This document shows positions 27,090 through 37,194 of a stretch of 43,169 nt of DNA, piece by piece. Source of the DNA: Candidatus Endomicrobiellum devescovinae (lineage in GTDB: Bacteria > Elusimicrobiota > Endomicrobiia > Endomicrobiales > Endomicrobiaceae). The position numbers and the translations under genes were made by a program. The DNA lies in NCBI GenBank assembly GCA_031267795.1, contig JAIRYK010000017.1, forward strand, positions 1 through 43,169, written 5' to 3'. The notes beneath the pieces were generated by a model. The model saw only the letters and a list, made by a program, of their open reading frames with translations. It had not been told where the DNA came from and ran no database searches. Each line of letters begins with the position of its first letter. The first letter of the stretch is position 1.

Positions 27090-27806
27090 TCAATCTTTTG
27101 CTAATGTTAATATAAAAATTTTATCCGCTCCGCAGAATTTTAAAGCGGACGAACATGCGGAAAGAGTTGATGCAGTTGTGATTATATCGTCTATTAACAA
27201 TATGTTTTTACCTCTTATAAGTTCCTTATTTTTTACAAAAAACGAATTTTTTATATTTTCAAAACGTTCAACTCTTGACAACTTAAACTGAGGTTTTGTT
27301 ATTTTCTTTCTAAATAAAACATTTTTCAATACGGGAATATTTGCTTTAATAGATAACTCGTCTGCAAGCAATTCAGATTGATTATAACCTCTTCTTATTT
27401 TCCTTATAGTGTTTAAAGGAACGGATATAATAAAATCAGATTCTTGATAGAAATCGTTATTTTTCATTGTTTCATACATATCTGCGGCAAAATCTTTAGC
27501 TAAAAAAGTTCTATTAGAATATTTAAACTTTAAAATTAATTTCCTTACAGATCCCTTATACTCATAAACAGAACACATTTTATCAAATGTACGCCTTTTA
27601 GAATTTTTCTTACATTCATAACAAAATTCTCCTCCCGAAGATAAAGGCTTGCCGCACATTTGGCAAATATGCCCTTTTATAAAACTAAATGACGATTTGC
27701 ACATGCCACATATCCTCGTTTGAGATGTGAAAATTAAATCTTTACCGCAAGACGAGCATGTAATAGGATAAAATAAATTTACAATTTTCAAAAAAATTTT
27801 TTTCAT
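27090..27806 (-). CDS. comF: ComF family protein (zinc-ribbon plus phosphoribosyltransferase-like domain)
   Basis: ComF is a cytoplasmic protein linked to uptake of single-stranded DNA in competent cells. This copy is 238 residues. The first 70 contain four Cys pairs arranged as two zinc-binding elements (CSSCG, CGMC, CQMCG, CYEC). The C-terminal PRTase fold has VPLNTIRKIRRGYNQSELLA and the PRPP-loop-like LLIDDIITTASTL, where ComF and PRTases usually have TTG. ATG 27806 is 7 bp after the SprA-like gene stop, so both probably share a transcript. It is 192 bp upstream of the tad cluster. In many genomes ComF occurs as a lone gene. Confidence 0.9.
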   Translation of the reverse strand: MKKIFLKIVNLFYPITCSSCGKDLIFTSQTRICGMCKSSFSFIKGHICQMCGKPLSSGGEFCYECKKNSKRRTFDKMCSVYEYKGSVRKLILKFKYSNRTFLAKDFAADMYETMKNNDFYQESDFIISVPLNTIRKIRRGYNQSELLADELSIKANIPVLKNVLFRKKITKPQFKLSRVERFENIKNSFFVKNKELIRGKNILLIDDIITTASTLSACSSALKFCGADKIFILTLAKD

Positions 27807-27813
27807 AAACTCT

Positions 27814-30800
27814 CTAGAATTGTATAGTTAATTTGCCTATAACGGCAAGATCATAATAATTTAAATCTCGGTTGTATCTAAATTCAAACCTGTCATAGCT
27901 TACTCCAGCGATAAATCTAAAATATTTTGATATTTCATAGTCGGTATTAGCAGCTATTCCGTAATTCATATTATTATCTTTTTCAACGTTAACATCGGAT
28001 TTCTGATCAATATATTTTATATTTGAAACAAACAGCATTCTGTTTTTCAAAGGAACTGCCTTTTTTATTAGTGGGATTTTTAGACCTGAAGGAAATATTA
28101 AATCAGCGTTTATCTGCCCAATATACGAATTTTTATGAACATTTGAAGAATACTTTCCTGAAGCATTCTTTTGCCAACGCTCTTCGTTTTCGTATCTCAA
28201 ACTAAAACGCCAACGTCCCAGTCCAACAGCTCCTTGACATACATATTTATTTGCCGAAGAATCAAATAAAGTTTTTAAAGTGTTATAACACAAATCTTCA
28301 GATTTTGTATTTTCTAAAGCCAAATACAAATCAAAAAGTTTTAAAAATTTAAATCTGTAATCCAATCCTCGCATAATGCTGTCACTATACGAAACACTGT
28401 AAGACACTACACTTTTATTGTTATACTTTAAATTAAGTTGAGTATCATTAAAAAGATGCGCCAGATCAAAAAACTTTTCAACGCCCGTCATTCCAATCAA
28501 AATATCAGGACATATTATCGTACATATTTTATTATAAGTGCCAGTTTTATATGATTTCTCATTATCTTGTGTATAAGTGCAGTTGGCACTTATAGAATTT
28601 ATTGGGCTAAGAAAACCTCTGAAAGAAAAAGCTTCAAAAGGCATATATTTGCCTGTAAAACGAACGTCGTTTCTATTTAAAACTGTCTTAACCGTATATG
28701 TGTTTGATGAATAGAAAGGCTGTATATCCATCAATGGATTATCTCTTATCCAAAGTTTTTCTCTAGTCCAACCAATTGATTGAAAATCTTTATCCACATT
28801 ATCATAAGAGTCTGAGTCTTGGAGTTTATAATACGACGAAAACGACAAACTTTTTAAAAGTCTGGAAGAAGTAACGTCGTAAGCGTTCAAATTCCAAGAA
28901 ATTTCTCCAATGCCGTTTCTTTCTATATATTTCTTTTGACCGGGTATAATAAGCGATTCAGTATTAGTGCTGGAACGAACATTGTAATTTTCTTTAGTAT
29001 TAATACTGTAGGTAAATGCAGGACTAAACCAATCGGCAATGCCTAAAACAAGGCTTGCGCCCACGCCCTGATTTAAAGATTTACCGTATTCAATTTCTTC
29101 AGGAAAATCTTTATTTTTCTCTCTTACAATATTTATGCTATAACCCGGAGAAAAAGTAATTCCTTTAGTAAATTTGAAAGGAGCCTTCAAAGCAAGCATA
29201 TTTGACTGCTCTAAAGTATGATAGTTAGAAATATCCAGATATTCTCTTATTTTATCCATACCTAGAAACTGTTTTGACTCTTCTATAGGGATATTCGGAT
29301 AAACTTTAAAATAAGACTTTGAAGTTTTTACATCTGCAGATATGCTAGTAGGAAATATGATTAGTTTAACTGGAACATCGTAAAGAAATACCCCTGATAA
29401 AGATTCCTTGTCTTCTAAACGCTCAATTTTTGATGTATCTATAATTGCGCGATCGTATTTTAATCCCAACTTTGGGAAATGTATTCCCGGTCTTAAATCT
29501 GTTTCCGCAGATCCGCAATATTTTACAACGCGACCTTCATCGTTTAAAGAAATTAAATTTGATTTATTTTCCGAAACTCTCGGCGTTATAGTTTCTATTT
29601 TGGAAATTCCTGTTTTTAATGGAAACAATTTTACCGTATGACTGTTTGTTTTCAAACCCTCAAAGTCAAAATAAGCATTTTCCTCGCTAAAATCTCTGTT
29701 ATAAACTCCTGCCGTAATATTGCGAAAATCTCTGTCTATAGTCTTTTTAGAAGCGCCAATTGTTACCACACCTAATATCTCGTTGCCTCTCCACTGTAAA
29801 CTTCCTCCCGTTTTCCAAGCAGTACCATTTGTAAGCCTGCTTCCTGTAACGTGTATTTCGTTAAACCAAACCTGACATTTGTTACCTATATAGGAAGATT
29901 CCACACCTATAACAAACTGAGATATTCTATCTAAGGAAGGGTTACCATGTACGGTAATTTCAGCATTAGCATCAGATGTTGACCAAGATGCTGTTCGTCC
30001 AACACCGCTTTGTTTTATTGCAATCAAATTCCAGTCTTGCCAAATTGGCTCATCAGTTACCGTAACCCTATACTCAAAATAGTTGTCATCATTGCCGCCA
30101 GCTCTAAATATTATAACATCTCCAGCATGCACAAACCCGTCTTCAGGTTTTGCATAAACCATAAATCTTAAAGATTCGTATTTTGACAAATCAAGAGCTT
30201 CGCCATGATAAACTGATTTTGCTAAAAACTGTTCTTTGGCACCCGACGGAATATACTCAATTTTTAAAGCTCTCTCATCTTTTCTTACGCTGTTTTCTAT
30301 GCCATATAAATCCAAATAATATTTGTTGTTCATAAGAGATTTATAATTTGCATCAAATCTTCCTATTGATGAAATACTGAAATCATTTGAATTTAGACCT
30401 TGTTTTTCCCATCTATTGCCAGCTATTGATATTTTTCCTATCGTCAATCTTCCTTGATGATCGCCGATCAAACCGCTTGTTTGGCGTATTTTGACACGTA
30501 AAATTCTTATATTTCTCCAAATATCTATATTAGAGTCATTAATATCTATAGGAATTCTCAATTGCCGCCAACCGTTTGGATTGCTATTTATTACGGTTAC
30601 GCTTGATGAAGAAAGACTATAACTTCCAGCAACTTCATCTTGTGTATCCAAAAAGCCATTTCCATTTATATCTTCAGTGTCAAGCTTTCCATTATGAGCG
30701 CCTATCAACGATACCGTTCCATCTGCATTGTGATAAGGTTGCCCCGTATCTTTCCATGGACTTAAAATTCCTGTACGATCCGTATCTTCAGTATCAAGCT

Positions 30801-32814
30801 CACCGTTTCCATCGGCATCTTCGTTTATACATGAAGCATACTGTATGACAACTTCATGTCCTTCAGGATTTGGATCATTAATCCAGACGTCAATATATAG
30901 CTTTTTTGAATAATCTATCCCATCCCACCCTGAACAGAGTTTTTGTGAAAAAGCTATCTCAGGATGAAATCTAACGTCGTAATTGACATCTAAAACAAGT
31001 TGTTTTTCGCCATCAGTAAGCTCCAAAAACGGGTCAATATCTTTAAGATTTATTTCATAACTTCTCCAAGACAAGTCTCTTAAGTTTCTTTGTGCTGTAG
31101 GAAAACCTATTGAACTATGAAACCAATTCTCATCTAGCATGCCTGCCAAATCTTCTTTTATGGCGTTGTCCATAGAATCAATTGACGCTTTTCCAGATAT
31201 ATTGTTATTTTGAGAACTCAATGCATATTCAGCATCAGCATTAACTCTCATGTTTAAAACATCTATATCCAAATCCGTAATTTTTGCATCGCATTCGCCA
31301 ATTGTAAGACTTGTCGGAGTGTTTTTTATATCAGGAAGCTCTTTTCCTTTCGCAGTAAAGTTGTATATTACGCTTGCTCCTATTGAAAAACTGTCTGTTA
31401 ATTTAAGTCTAGCATTACTTCCAACTAGAGATGTTTCGTTTTCAGAACCAAACAAAGAATAATCGTAAGATATATCCATTACAGAATCTTCTTTTATAAC
31501 ATTGTCATTTTTTATGGTTAAAATTCCCATATCGTAATCTATAATGTAATCCATTCCATTTTTTAAGACAATCCCATCAATAATAACCTTTTCTGAACGT
31601 GGTACAATTCCCGGTCTTAAATTAAGTATTTTTATTGTGTATTGATATTCGGTTACAAAGTTATATTTATGATCGCCCTTGCTATACAAAGAGTCGTGTA
31701 GTCTGTCGTTAAGTCTAAAATATCCATTCTCAAAATCAACCTTAATACTTTCATCTCTATAAGACGGAACAGGTCTCCCATCATCAAGGCTTGAAGGAAC
31801 AGAATCATTTAAATCTTTTATTTCTAATAAAAAATTGCCTCTTCCATTGTCGCGAGCTATCTTTAAATTTCCCAATTCGTAAACAGTTTTGAGTTCTGTA
31901 GTAATGTTTGGTTTATTATCTGGATCTTTTATTATTACAGGAGCAGGCAAAGAAGTGCCATCTGTAAAATCATAACTTACAGCAACAACATAATTGCCTG
32001 ACAAAGTATTCCTAAAACGAAGAATTCCAGTTGTATAGTCAACAATGAAGTCTTGACCTTGAACAAGAGTTACAAAGTTGCCGCTATAAGTAAATCCAGT
32101 ATTATTTATGTCTGTTAGAGTTACACCTGACGGATAAGAATAGTTATATTTAGGGTCAGTTTTATTGTAATTTATATATACTTTTACAGAACCATTTTTA
32201 ATAGTTCTCCTTTCACCATTTGCTAATAGAGAGTAATATCTAAGTTTTACATAAGAAGTATCGGCAATAGTTTTTCTTTCTAATTGGGTGCTTCCCGTAA
32301 AACGCTTTACCTCAGATAATCCCTTTGTTTTACTGAAAAAAGCGTTTAATCCAAAACCTTTATATTCCGTGTCAACTTTTAAACCGAACAATTCTTTTTT
32401 GTATCCAGTAAATTCAGTAGCGGGCATACAAACGGAAATATCACCGAATGCAGCTTCTTTTACAAATTCGCCTCGTTTACCTTTGTAAACAAGCGATATA
32501 TCTTTTTTACCTACAGTATCGTCATAATCAATGTTGACGTTTAATCTTTCGCCTATACTGCCAAGAACTCTCATCTGAAGTTCTTGCTCCATCTTAAATG
32601 TTGAATTATTTTTTCTTTTTCCGGGCTCTTCTTTGTCGTATATTCTTGAAGTGTGATTAAAACCTATTAGTTTTCTACCTGAAAGAGAAAGTTTTGATTC
32701 AAAAGGAAGTTCAGCTGTTATTGCAGGCGGCAAAGACTGATTTGTTAAATCCGCACTTGGAGGTCTTTTGTGGTGTTTATCTTTTTTTCGCCATTTTTCT
32801 GGAGAATATTTCAT
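27814..32814 (-). pseudogene. SprA-like giant outer-membrane barrel protein, body downstream of in-frame TAG
   Basis: 1666 codons read from ATG 32814, but this is the continuation of the frame at 32857-33117 after a TAG. Without that stop the protein would be about 1767 residues. SprA, the outer-membrane translocon of type IX secretion, shares these traits: long size, many strand-like segments ending in aromatic residues, a VWFNEIHVTGSRLTNGTAW segment near the middle (SprA proteins have a similar ELR-x-TG motif), and a terminal KLTIQF barrel signature before the stop. Two DxDGNGxxD-like calcium loops lie near 30800 and 30650. Without the signal peptide part the body cannot be exported normally. 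The homology call rests on remembered style, not on an alignment. Confidence 0.65.
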
Positions 32815-32856
32815 TGCTCCGTATTTTTCATCGGCAAAATAATTTAATATTTCTTG

Positions 32857-33117
32857 CTACGCTATTTCCTGAACGGACTCTGGAAGCTCTTCTTCATCTT
32901 GCGAAGAAATGTATTCCTCTGAAATTATAGTTCCAGATGGCTCTATACTTTCAATATCGTGAAACTTGTCGTATTCGTCAAACTGGCTATAGATTTCTTG
33001 CTTATTGTCGCCAAGAACGCTGTACTTTTTAGCAAAAGAATTGTATTCTGCACAACATGCAGAATGGATAAGTATTAAAAATATTAAAATTAAAATTTTT
33101 AATTCTTTTAATAACAT
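32857..33117 (-). pseudogene. Severed N-terminus of the SprA-like protein, with signal peptide, ending at in-frame TAG
   Basis: 86 codons in the same frame as the 1666-codon body, ended by TAG at 32857-32859. The 14 codons between the TAG and the next ATG (32814) contain no other stop and read smoothly across (EIA, stop, QEILNYFADEKYGA, then MKYSPEKW). The N-terminus is a signal peptide (MLLKELKILILIFLILIHSACC, then AEYNSF), so this is the original secreted-protein start. The remaining 60 residues are acidic and probably disordered. CAG to TAG is the simplest explanation of the stop. Confidence 0.8.
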
Positions 33118-33129
33118 TTAATATTTCAG

Positions 33130-33158
33130 ATTATAATATTCTTTCAAGTTTTACACAA
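33130..33158 (-). promoter_or_regulatory. Candidate promoter of the SprA-like gene
   Basis: TTGTGT (33158-33153) and a perfect TATAAT (33135-33130) are separated by 17 nt on the minus strand. The ATG at 33117 lies only 12 nt after the -10, and no ribosome binding site is visible, so the transcript would be nearly leaderless. Confidence 0.55.
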
Positions 33159-33178
33159 ATTTTATACAATTGTTTATA
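33150..33178 (+). promoter_or_regulatory. Candidate divergent promoter of lptF
   Basis: TTTACA (33150-33155) and TTTATA (33173-33178) are 17 nt apart and overlap the -35 of the opposing promoter. The match is moderate. The 98-bp gap must hold promoters for both directions. Confidence 0.3.
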
Positions 33179-33215
33179 TCGGGTAATCTTTAAACGAAGC
33201 TTCCTCAAATAAAAC

Positions 33216-34346
33216 ATGATAAAAAAATTACATTTTTACATTATTAAAGAGTTTTTGCATTCTTTTATTTTCGGAGTTGTTGTTTTTTCATTTCTTCTAA
33301 TATTAAACTTTGTATTTGAACTTATGGATCTCTTGATTGAGAAAGGTGTAGCTGTTTGGGTAGTTGTCAAAATGTTTACTTTTTACCTTCCGAATGTCTT
33401 AACATTATCAATACCTATGGCTGTGCTTTTTGGAGTGCTGCTTTCTTACGGACGGCTGTCGTCAGACAACGAAGTTACAGCTATGAAAGCCGCTGGACTT
33501 GACTACAAAACGCTTACAATGCCGATAATAATTTTTGTATTGAGCATTTCGTTTTTTTTGGTATTTTTTAATCATTTTTTTGCGCCAAAATTAAATTCTA
33601 ATCTAAAAGTTTATTTTGAACAAGTTATAACAAAAAGGCCTCTTGTTAAATTCAACGAAAAGTCTATAACAAAGCTCGGCGACTACAGAATATACAGCAA
33701 TAAAGTTGATAACGCTAAAAATACTTTGATTGGAGTAAGCATATATAAATTTGAAAATGACTATGCTGAAAGTAATAAAAAAACTGTATTGCCACAAAAT
33801 GATAAAGGGGCATGGCGCATAACAGCCTCTTCAGCTACCGTAAAAGCTTATGCCACAGGTGCACAACTGACTCTTTACAAAGGATATTGGCAAAAAGTTT
33901 CTCCTTCCGATATGAAAAATATGACTCATGCAACTTTTAAAACATATTCCATCTTTATACCACTTGGCAACACTATTAAAAGTTACAATATAGGACCGTC
34001 GGAATTATCTTCTCCAAAACTGATTGAAACAATAAAACAATACAAGAAACAAAAACTTGAATTTATGCCTTATTTGCTGGATTATTGGATTAGGTGGATA
34101 TTTGCTGTTGCCCCTATTGTCTTTATTATCATTGCTTTACCTATAGGAATTCGTACTGGCAAAGGCGGTAAAGCTCTTGGCTTTGGTTTAAGCCTAGGTA
34201 TAGTAATTATTTATTACACATTGTTTGTAATTTCAATCAATTTAGGCGAAAAAGAATATGTCCCTTTGGGAATAATAATATGGATGCCTAATTTGGTTAT
34301 AGGAGCAGTAGGACTTTATTTATTCGGAAAGATGGTAAAAAAATGA
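33216..34346 (+). CDS. lptF: LPS export permease LptF
   Basis: One of two YjgP/YjgQ-type permeases of the LptB2FG complex that extracts lipopolysaccharide from the inner membrane. 376 residues: three N-terminal TM segments, including LTLSIPMAVLFGVLLSYGRL and the SDNEVTAMKAAGL loop that contacts the LptB ATPase, a periplasmic jellyroll domain (about 125-275), then three C-terminal TM segments with VFIIIALPIGIRTGKGG. It overlaps the next gene by 4 bp. No canonical ribosome binding site precedes ATG 33216. F and G are alike, so the first-gene name is by convention. No LptB or LptC gene is in the window. Confidence 0.88.
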   Translation: MIKKLHFYIIKEFLHSFIFGVVVFSFLLILNFVFELMDLLIEKGVAVWVVVKMFTFYLPNVLTLSIPMAVLFGVLLSYGRLSSDNEVTAMKAAGLDYKTLTMPIIIFVLSISFFLVFFNHFFAPKLNSNLKVYFEQVITKRPLVKFNEKSITKLGDYRIYSNKVDNAKNTLIGVSIYKFENDYAESNKKTVLPQNDKGAWRITASSATVKAYATGAQLTLYKGYWQKVSPSDMKNMTHATFKTYSIFIPLGNTIKSYNIGPSELSSPKLIETIKQYKKQKLEFMPYLLDYWIRWIFAVAPIVFIIIALPIGIRTGKGGKALGFGLSLGIVIIYYTLFVISINLGEKEYVPLGIIIWMPNLVIGAVGLYLFGKMVKK

Positions 34347-35425
34347 TAAAAATTCTTTACAAATATATTGTCAAAAACTTTATTAAAATTTTTATATTTA
34401 CAACGCTAGCTTTTTCTGTTGTAGTCATAATATCACAACTACTTGGCAAGATAAATTTTTACATGGAAAACAAGGCGACTTTCGGCATAATAATTGTTCA
34501 CATACTTACAAACGCTCCAGAATGGCTTGTGCAGGCTTTACCTATAGCTACTCTTTTGGCTTTACTATTTTCTCTAGGTAGCCTTGCAAAAAGAAACGAA
34601 ATTACGGCAATGAAAGCTGCAGGAATAAATATGTGGCATGTTATCTCGCTTTTTCTTACAATAGGATTTATTATAGGAATTGCTGATTTTGCCTGCAGAG
34701 AATTTATTGTGCCTAAAACAACAGTTTACAACAGAAAAATAGATACTGAAAAAATAAAAAAAGAAAAAGTATCAATACAGGCAGATTTTTATAATCAAAT
34801 AATAGCATTAAAAAATAACGTAAGATTAACGGTCGGACACCTTGACATAAAAACAAATACAATGGAAAACGTTGTATTTGAAAGATATAATAAAGACTTT
34901 GAATTAAAAAGACTTGTTTTAGCCGAGAAAGCAGATTGGGAAAATGGATCTTGGGTGCTTAAAAACGGTGTTATGAGAGGTTCTGAAAGCGACTTTTTGG
35001 ACGAAGTTTATTTTAAAACGTATAATTCCAACATAAACGTTACTCCAGAAGACATAACATTTAAAGATCCCCCATACAACAGCATGAATATAGCTGACTT
35101 TAATAAATATATAAATCAATTAAAAATTTTTGGGCAATCTGTAATAAAAGCAAGAATTACGTTGAACACAAGATTTGCTTCTGTTTTTTCCCACGTTATA
35201 GTTATGATGATAGGAATACCTTTTGCCCTAGGATTTAGAAGAAGAATAAACATAATATTTAATTTCCTTGCTGCCTTGTCTGCAACATTTATGTATTGGG
35301 CGACTCAGGCTGTAACAACCTCTTTTGGTAAAAATTTAATACTATCGCCTTTTATGGCAGCATGGCTACCAAACTTTATATTTTTGGGTATAGGTGTCTA
35401 TTTATTGGTCAAAGTGAAAAAGTAA
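34343..35425 (+). CDS. lptG: LPS export permease LptG
   Basis: The second LptF/LptG-family permease, 360 residues, with the same layout as its neighbour. The N-terminal TM block includes LVQALPIATLLALLFSLGSLAKRNEITAMKAAGI, a beta-rich periplasmic domain runs from about 120 to 265, and the C-terminal TM segments contain MMIGIPFALGFRRR. The ATG overlaps the lptF stop (ATGA), indicating translational coupling and stoichiometric expression. Together they form the membrane core of the LPS export bridge, which confirms a true outer membrane. The gap to the nickel-uptake genes is 36 bp, so co-transcription is likely. Confidence 0.88.
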   Translation: MIKILYKYIVKNFIKIFIFTTLAFSVVVIISQLLGKINFYMENKATFGIIIVHILTNAPEWLVQALPIATLLALLFSLGSLAKRNEITAMKAAGINMWHVISLFLTIGFIIGIADFACREFIVPKTTVYNRKIDTEKIKKEKVSIQADFYNQIIALKNNVRLTVGHLDIKTNTMENVVFERYNKDFELKRLVLAEKADWENGSWVLKNGVMRGSESDFLDEVYFKTYNSNINVTPEDITFKDPPYNSMNIADFNKYINQLKIFGQSVIKARITLNTRFASVFSHVIVMMIGIPFALGFRRRINIIFNFLAALSATFMYWATQAVTTSFGKNLILSPFMAAWLPNFIFLGIGVYLLVKVKK

Positions 35426-35461
35426 TTATACTTTATCGCACATCTTACTTTTGGAGGAAAT

Positions 35462-36148
35462 ATGCATATACCTGACGGATTTTTAAACAATAATTTGGCA
35501 GGAGGACTACTTGCTGGAGCTTTAGGCATGATTGGATATTGCCTAAATAAGATATTAAAAAGTATAACGGTTGCCGTAGGAACAATTGCAGGTAGCGTTT
35601 CAGAAGTAAACTTAGGTTCGCAATCATTTGGATTTTCAGAAAATACCAGCAAATATTTCCAAAGACTGACTTTGGTAGCTCTTTGGGTATTTGCTTTTCA
35701 AATGTTTAACATACCAGTAAAATCGGCAACATCAGCTCATTTGATTGGCGGAGTTTTCGCTGCTATCCTTGCTGGTCCATTTGCAGGTTTTATAATAATG
35801 TCTTTTGTCCTCATTATACAATCTTTATTTTTCTCAGATGGCGGAGTTTTAGCACTTGGTGCAAACATTCTTAACATGGCTTTTATAGGCTCTTTCTTAT
35901 CTTATTATGTGTATAAAGCTTTTTCAAACAAAAGTCAGCATTTTGGAGTTTTTGCCGCGTGCTTTTTCTCTGTTATGGCAGCTTCTTTGGCATGCCTTAT
36001 AGAGCTCGGATTATCAGGGTCAATAGTATTTTCAACAGCATTTAAAAATATGATGAGCTTGCATTTTGGAGTATCTTGCATTGAAACATTAATAACCCTT
36101 GCATTGCTTAAAGTGTTTAGAAGTGTAAATGGAGAATCTAATGAATAA
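35462..36148 (+). CDS. cbiM: Nickel/cobalt ECF transporter substrate-binding component, CbiM/NikM/LarM type
   Basis: The membrane S-component that binds Ni2+ or Co2+. 228 residues with the diagnostic N-terminus MHIPDGFL, in which the amino terminus and His2 form the metal site, and several hydrophobic helices. The conserved VPVKSATSAHLIGGVFAAILAGP-like stretch (here IPVKSATSAHLIGG) and SLFFSDGGVLALGANILNMAF follow. GGAGG lies 4 nt before the ATG. It is followed by a PDGLE-type partner and lar genes, so nickel is the likely metal. No ECF ATPase or T-component gene (CbiO/CbiQ) lies nearby. Confidence 0.92.
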   Translation: MHIPDGFLNNNLAGGLLAGALGMIGYCLNKILKSITVAVGTIAGSVSEVNLGSQSFGFSENTSKYFQRLTLVALWVFAFQMFNIPVKSATSAHLIGGVFAAILAGPFAGFIIMSFVLIIQSLFFSDGGVLALGANILNMAFIGSFLSYYVYKAFSNKSQHFGVFAACFFSVMAASLACLIELGLSGSIVFSTAFKNMMSLHFGVSCIETLITLALLKVFRSVNGESNE

Positions 36149-36437
36149 AAAGAAATTAGCGTTTATAATTCCTATATTTACAGTATTTTTAGCAAGTTTA
36201 TTTGCTTCAAAACTTCCAGATACTTTGGAAACGATCGCCATAAATTACGAATTTATAAACAAAGCTAAAGAAACATCGTCTCCATTCTCAGGGTACTGTT
36301 TCCCTTTTGTAGAAAATCATTATGCATCAACGTTTTTGACTGGGATTATTGGATTAGCACTCCTTTATGTCCTATTTAAAATTACAACAAAAATAGTAAA
36401 AAGTTTAGCAAAATTAATTTATGAAGAAAGCAAATGA
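36141..36437 (+). CDS. PDGLE-domain partner of the nickel transporter (NikN/LarN-like)
   Basis: A 98-residue membrane protein with two TM segments (about 6-22 and 70-90) and SKLPDTLETIAINYEF in the loop, a variant of the PDGLE motif that names the family. Members act with CbiM/NikM in metal uptake. I use ATG 36141, preceded by GGAGAATCTA; ATG 36129 would place the ribosome binding site inside the gene. It overlaps the cbiM stop by 8 bp and the larB start by 17 bp. In the motif, PDT replaces PDG. Confidence 0.75.
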   Translation: MNKKKLAFIIPIFTVFLASLFASKLPDTLETIAINYEFINKAKETSSPFSGYCFPFVENHYASTFLTGIIGLALLYVLFKITTKIVKSLAKLIYEESK

Positions 36438-37194
36438 TAAAAAAGAAATCATTAAACTTTTAAAAATGGTTCAATCTGGAGCTATCTCCCCTGAAGACGC
36501 TATATTGCGCTTGCAAACTGCGCCTTTTGAAGATTTAGGTTTTGCAAACATTGACTATCACAGGAACTTGAGGCAAGGGTCTGGAGAAGTTATTTTTGGA
36601 CAAGGAAAAACTCAAGAGCAAATAGCAAGCATTGTTTTAAATATGCTGGATAAAAATATAGATAATATTATCATTACAAGAATATCTAAAGAGACCGCAG
36701 ATTTTTTAGTAGAACAAAAAATAGATTTAGAATATCATTTAATCGCAAAGATTGCCGTGGCGAAACGCAATAAAATTAGTAAACTCATAGGTTCTGTTAT
36801 TATAGTTTCTGGAGGAACAAGCGATATTCCCGTATGCGAAGAAGCTGCGATAACAGCCGAAACACTCGGAAGCCAAGTCACTCGCCTATACGATGTTGGA
36901 GTATCAGGAATACATAGACTTTTGTCTAAATACGAAATCCTTGCAAAAGCAAGAGTTATAGTGGCAGTCGCAGGTATGGAAGGTGCTCTTGCAAGCGTAG
37001 TAGGAGGACTTGTAAGCTGTCCTATAATAGCAGTCCCTACAAGCGTAGGGTACGGTTCAAATTTTGAAGGGCTTTCAGCTTTGCTTACTATGCTTAACTC
37101 TTGCTCAAATGGAATTTCAGTAGTAAACATAGACAATGGTTTTGGAGCGGGTTTTATTGCAAATCGTATCAACAAAATGGAGAGCATTGAATGA
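36421..37194 (+). CDS. larB: Nickel-pincer cofactor biosynthesis carboxylase LarB
   Basis: LarB carboxylates and hydrolyses nicotinic acid adenine dinucleotide to give the dicarboxylated precursor of the nickel-pincer nucleotide. 257 residues: a leader helix region with LKMVQSGAISPEDAILRL, the LarB-specific stretch NIDYHRNLRQGSGEVIFGQGKT, and a C-terminal PurE-like domain with VSGGTSDIPVCEEAAITAE, GMEGALASVVGGLV and PVIAVPTSVGYG-like (PIIAVPTSVGYG) motifs. It overlaps the PDGLE gene by 17 bp and larC by 4 bp. No clear ribosome binding site; translation is probably coupled. Confidence 0.93.
   Translation: MKKANDKKEIIKLLKMVQSGAISPEDAILRLQTAPFEDLGFANIDYHRNLRQGSGEVIFGQGKTQEQIASIVLNMLDKNIDNIIITRISKETADFLVEQKIDLEYHLIAKIAVAKRNKISKLIGSVIIVSGGTSDIPVCEEAAITAETLGSQVTRLYDVGVSGIHRLLSKYEILAKARVIVAVAGMEGALASVVGGLVSCPIIAVPTSVGYGSNFEGLSALLTMLNSCSNGISVVNIDNGFGAGFIANRINKMESIE

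Noticed and set aside
35426-35461. Nickel/cobalt riboswitch before cbiM
   Set aside because: Only 36 bp separate it from lptG, too short for a riboswitch, and only a ribosome binding site is visible.
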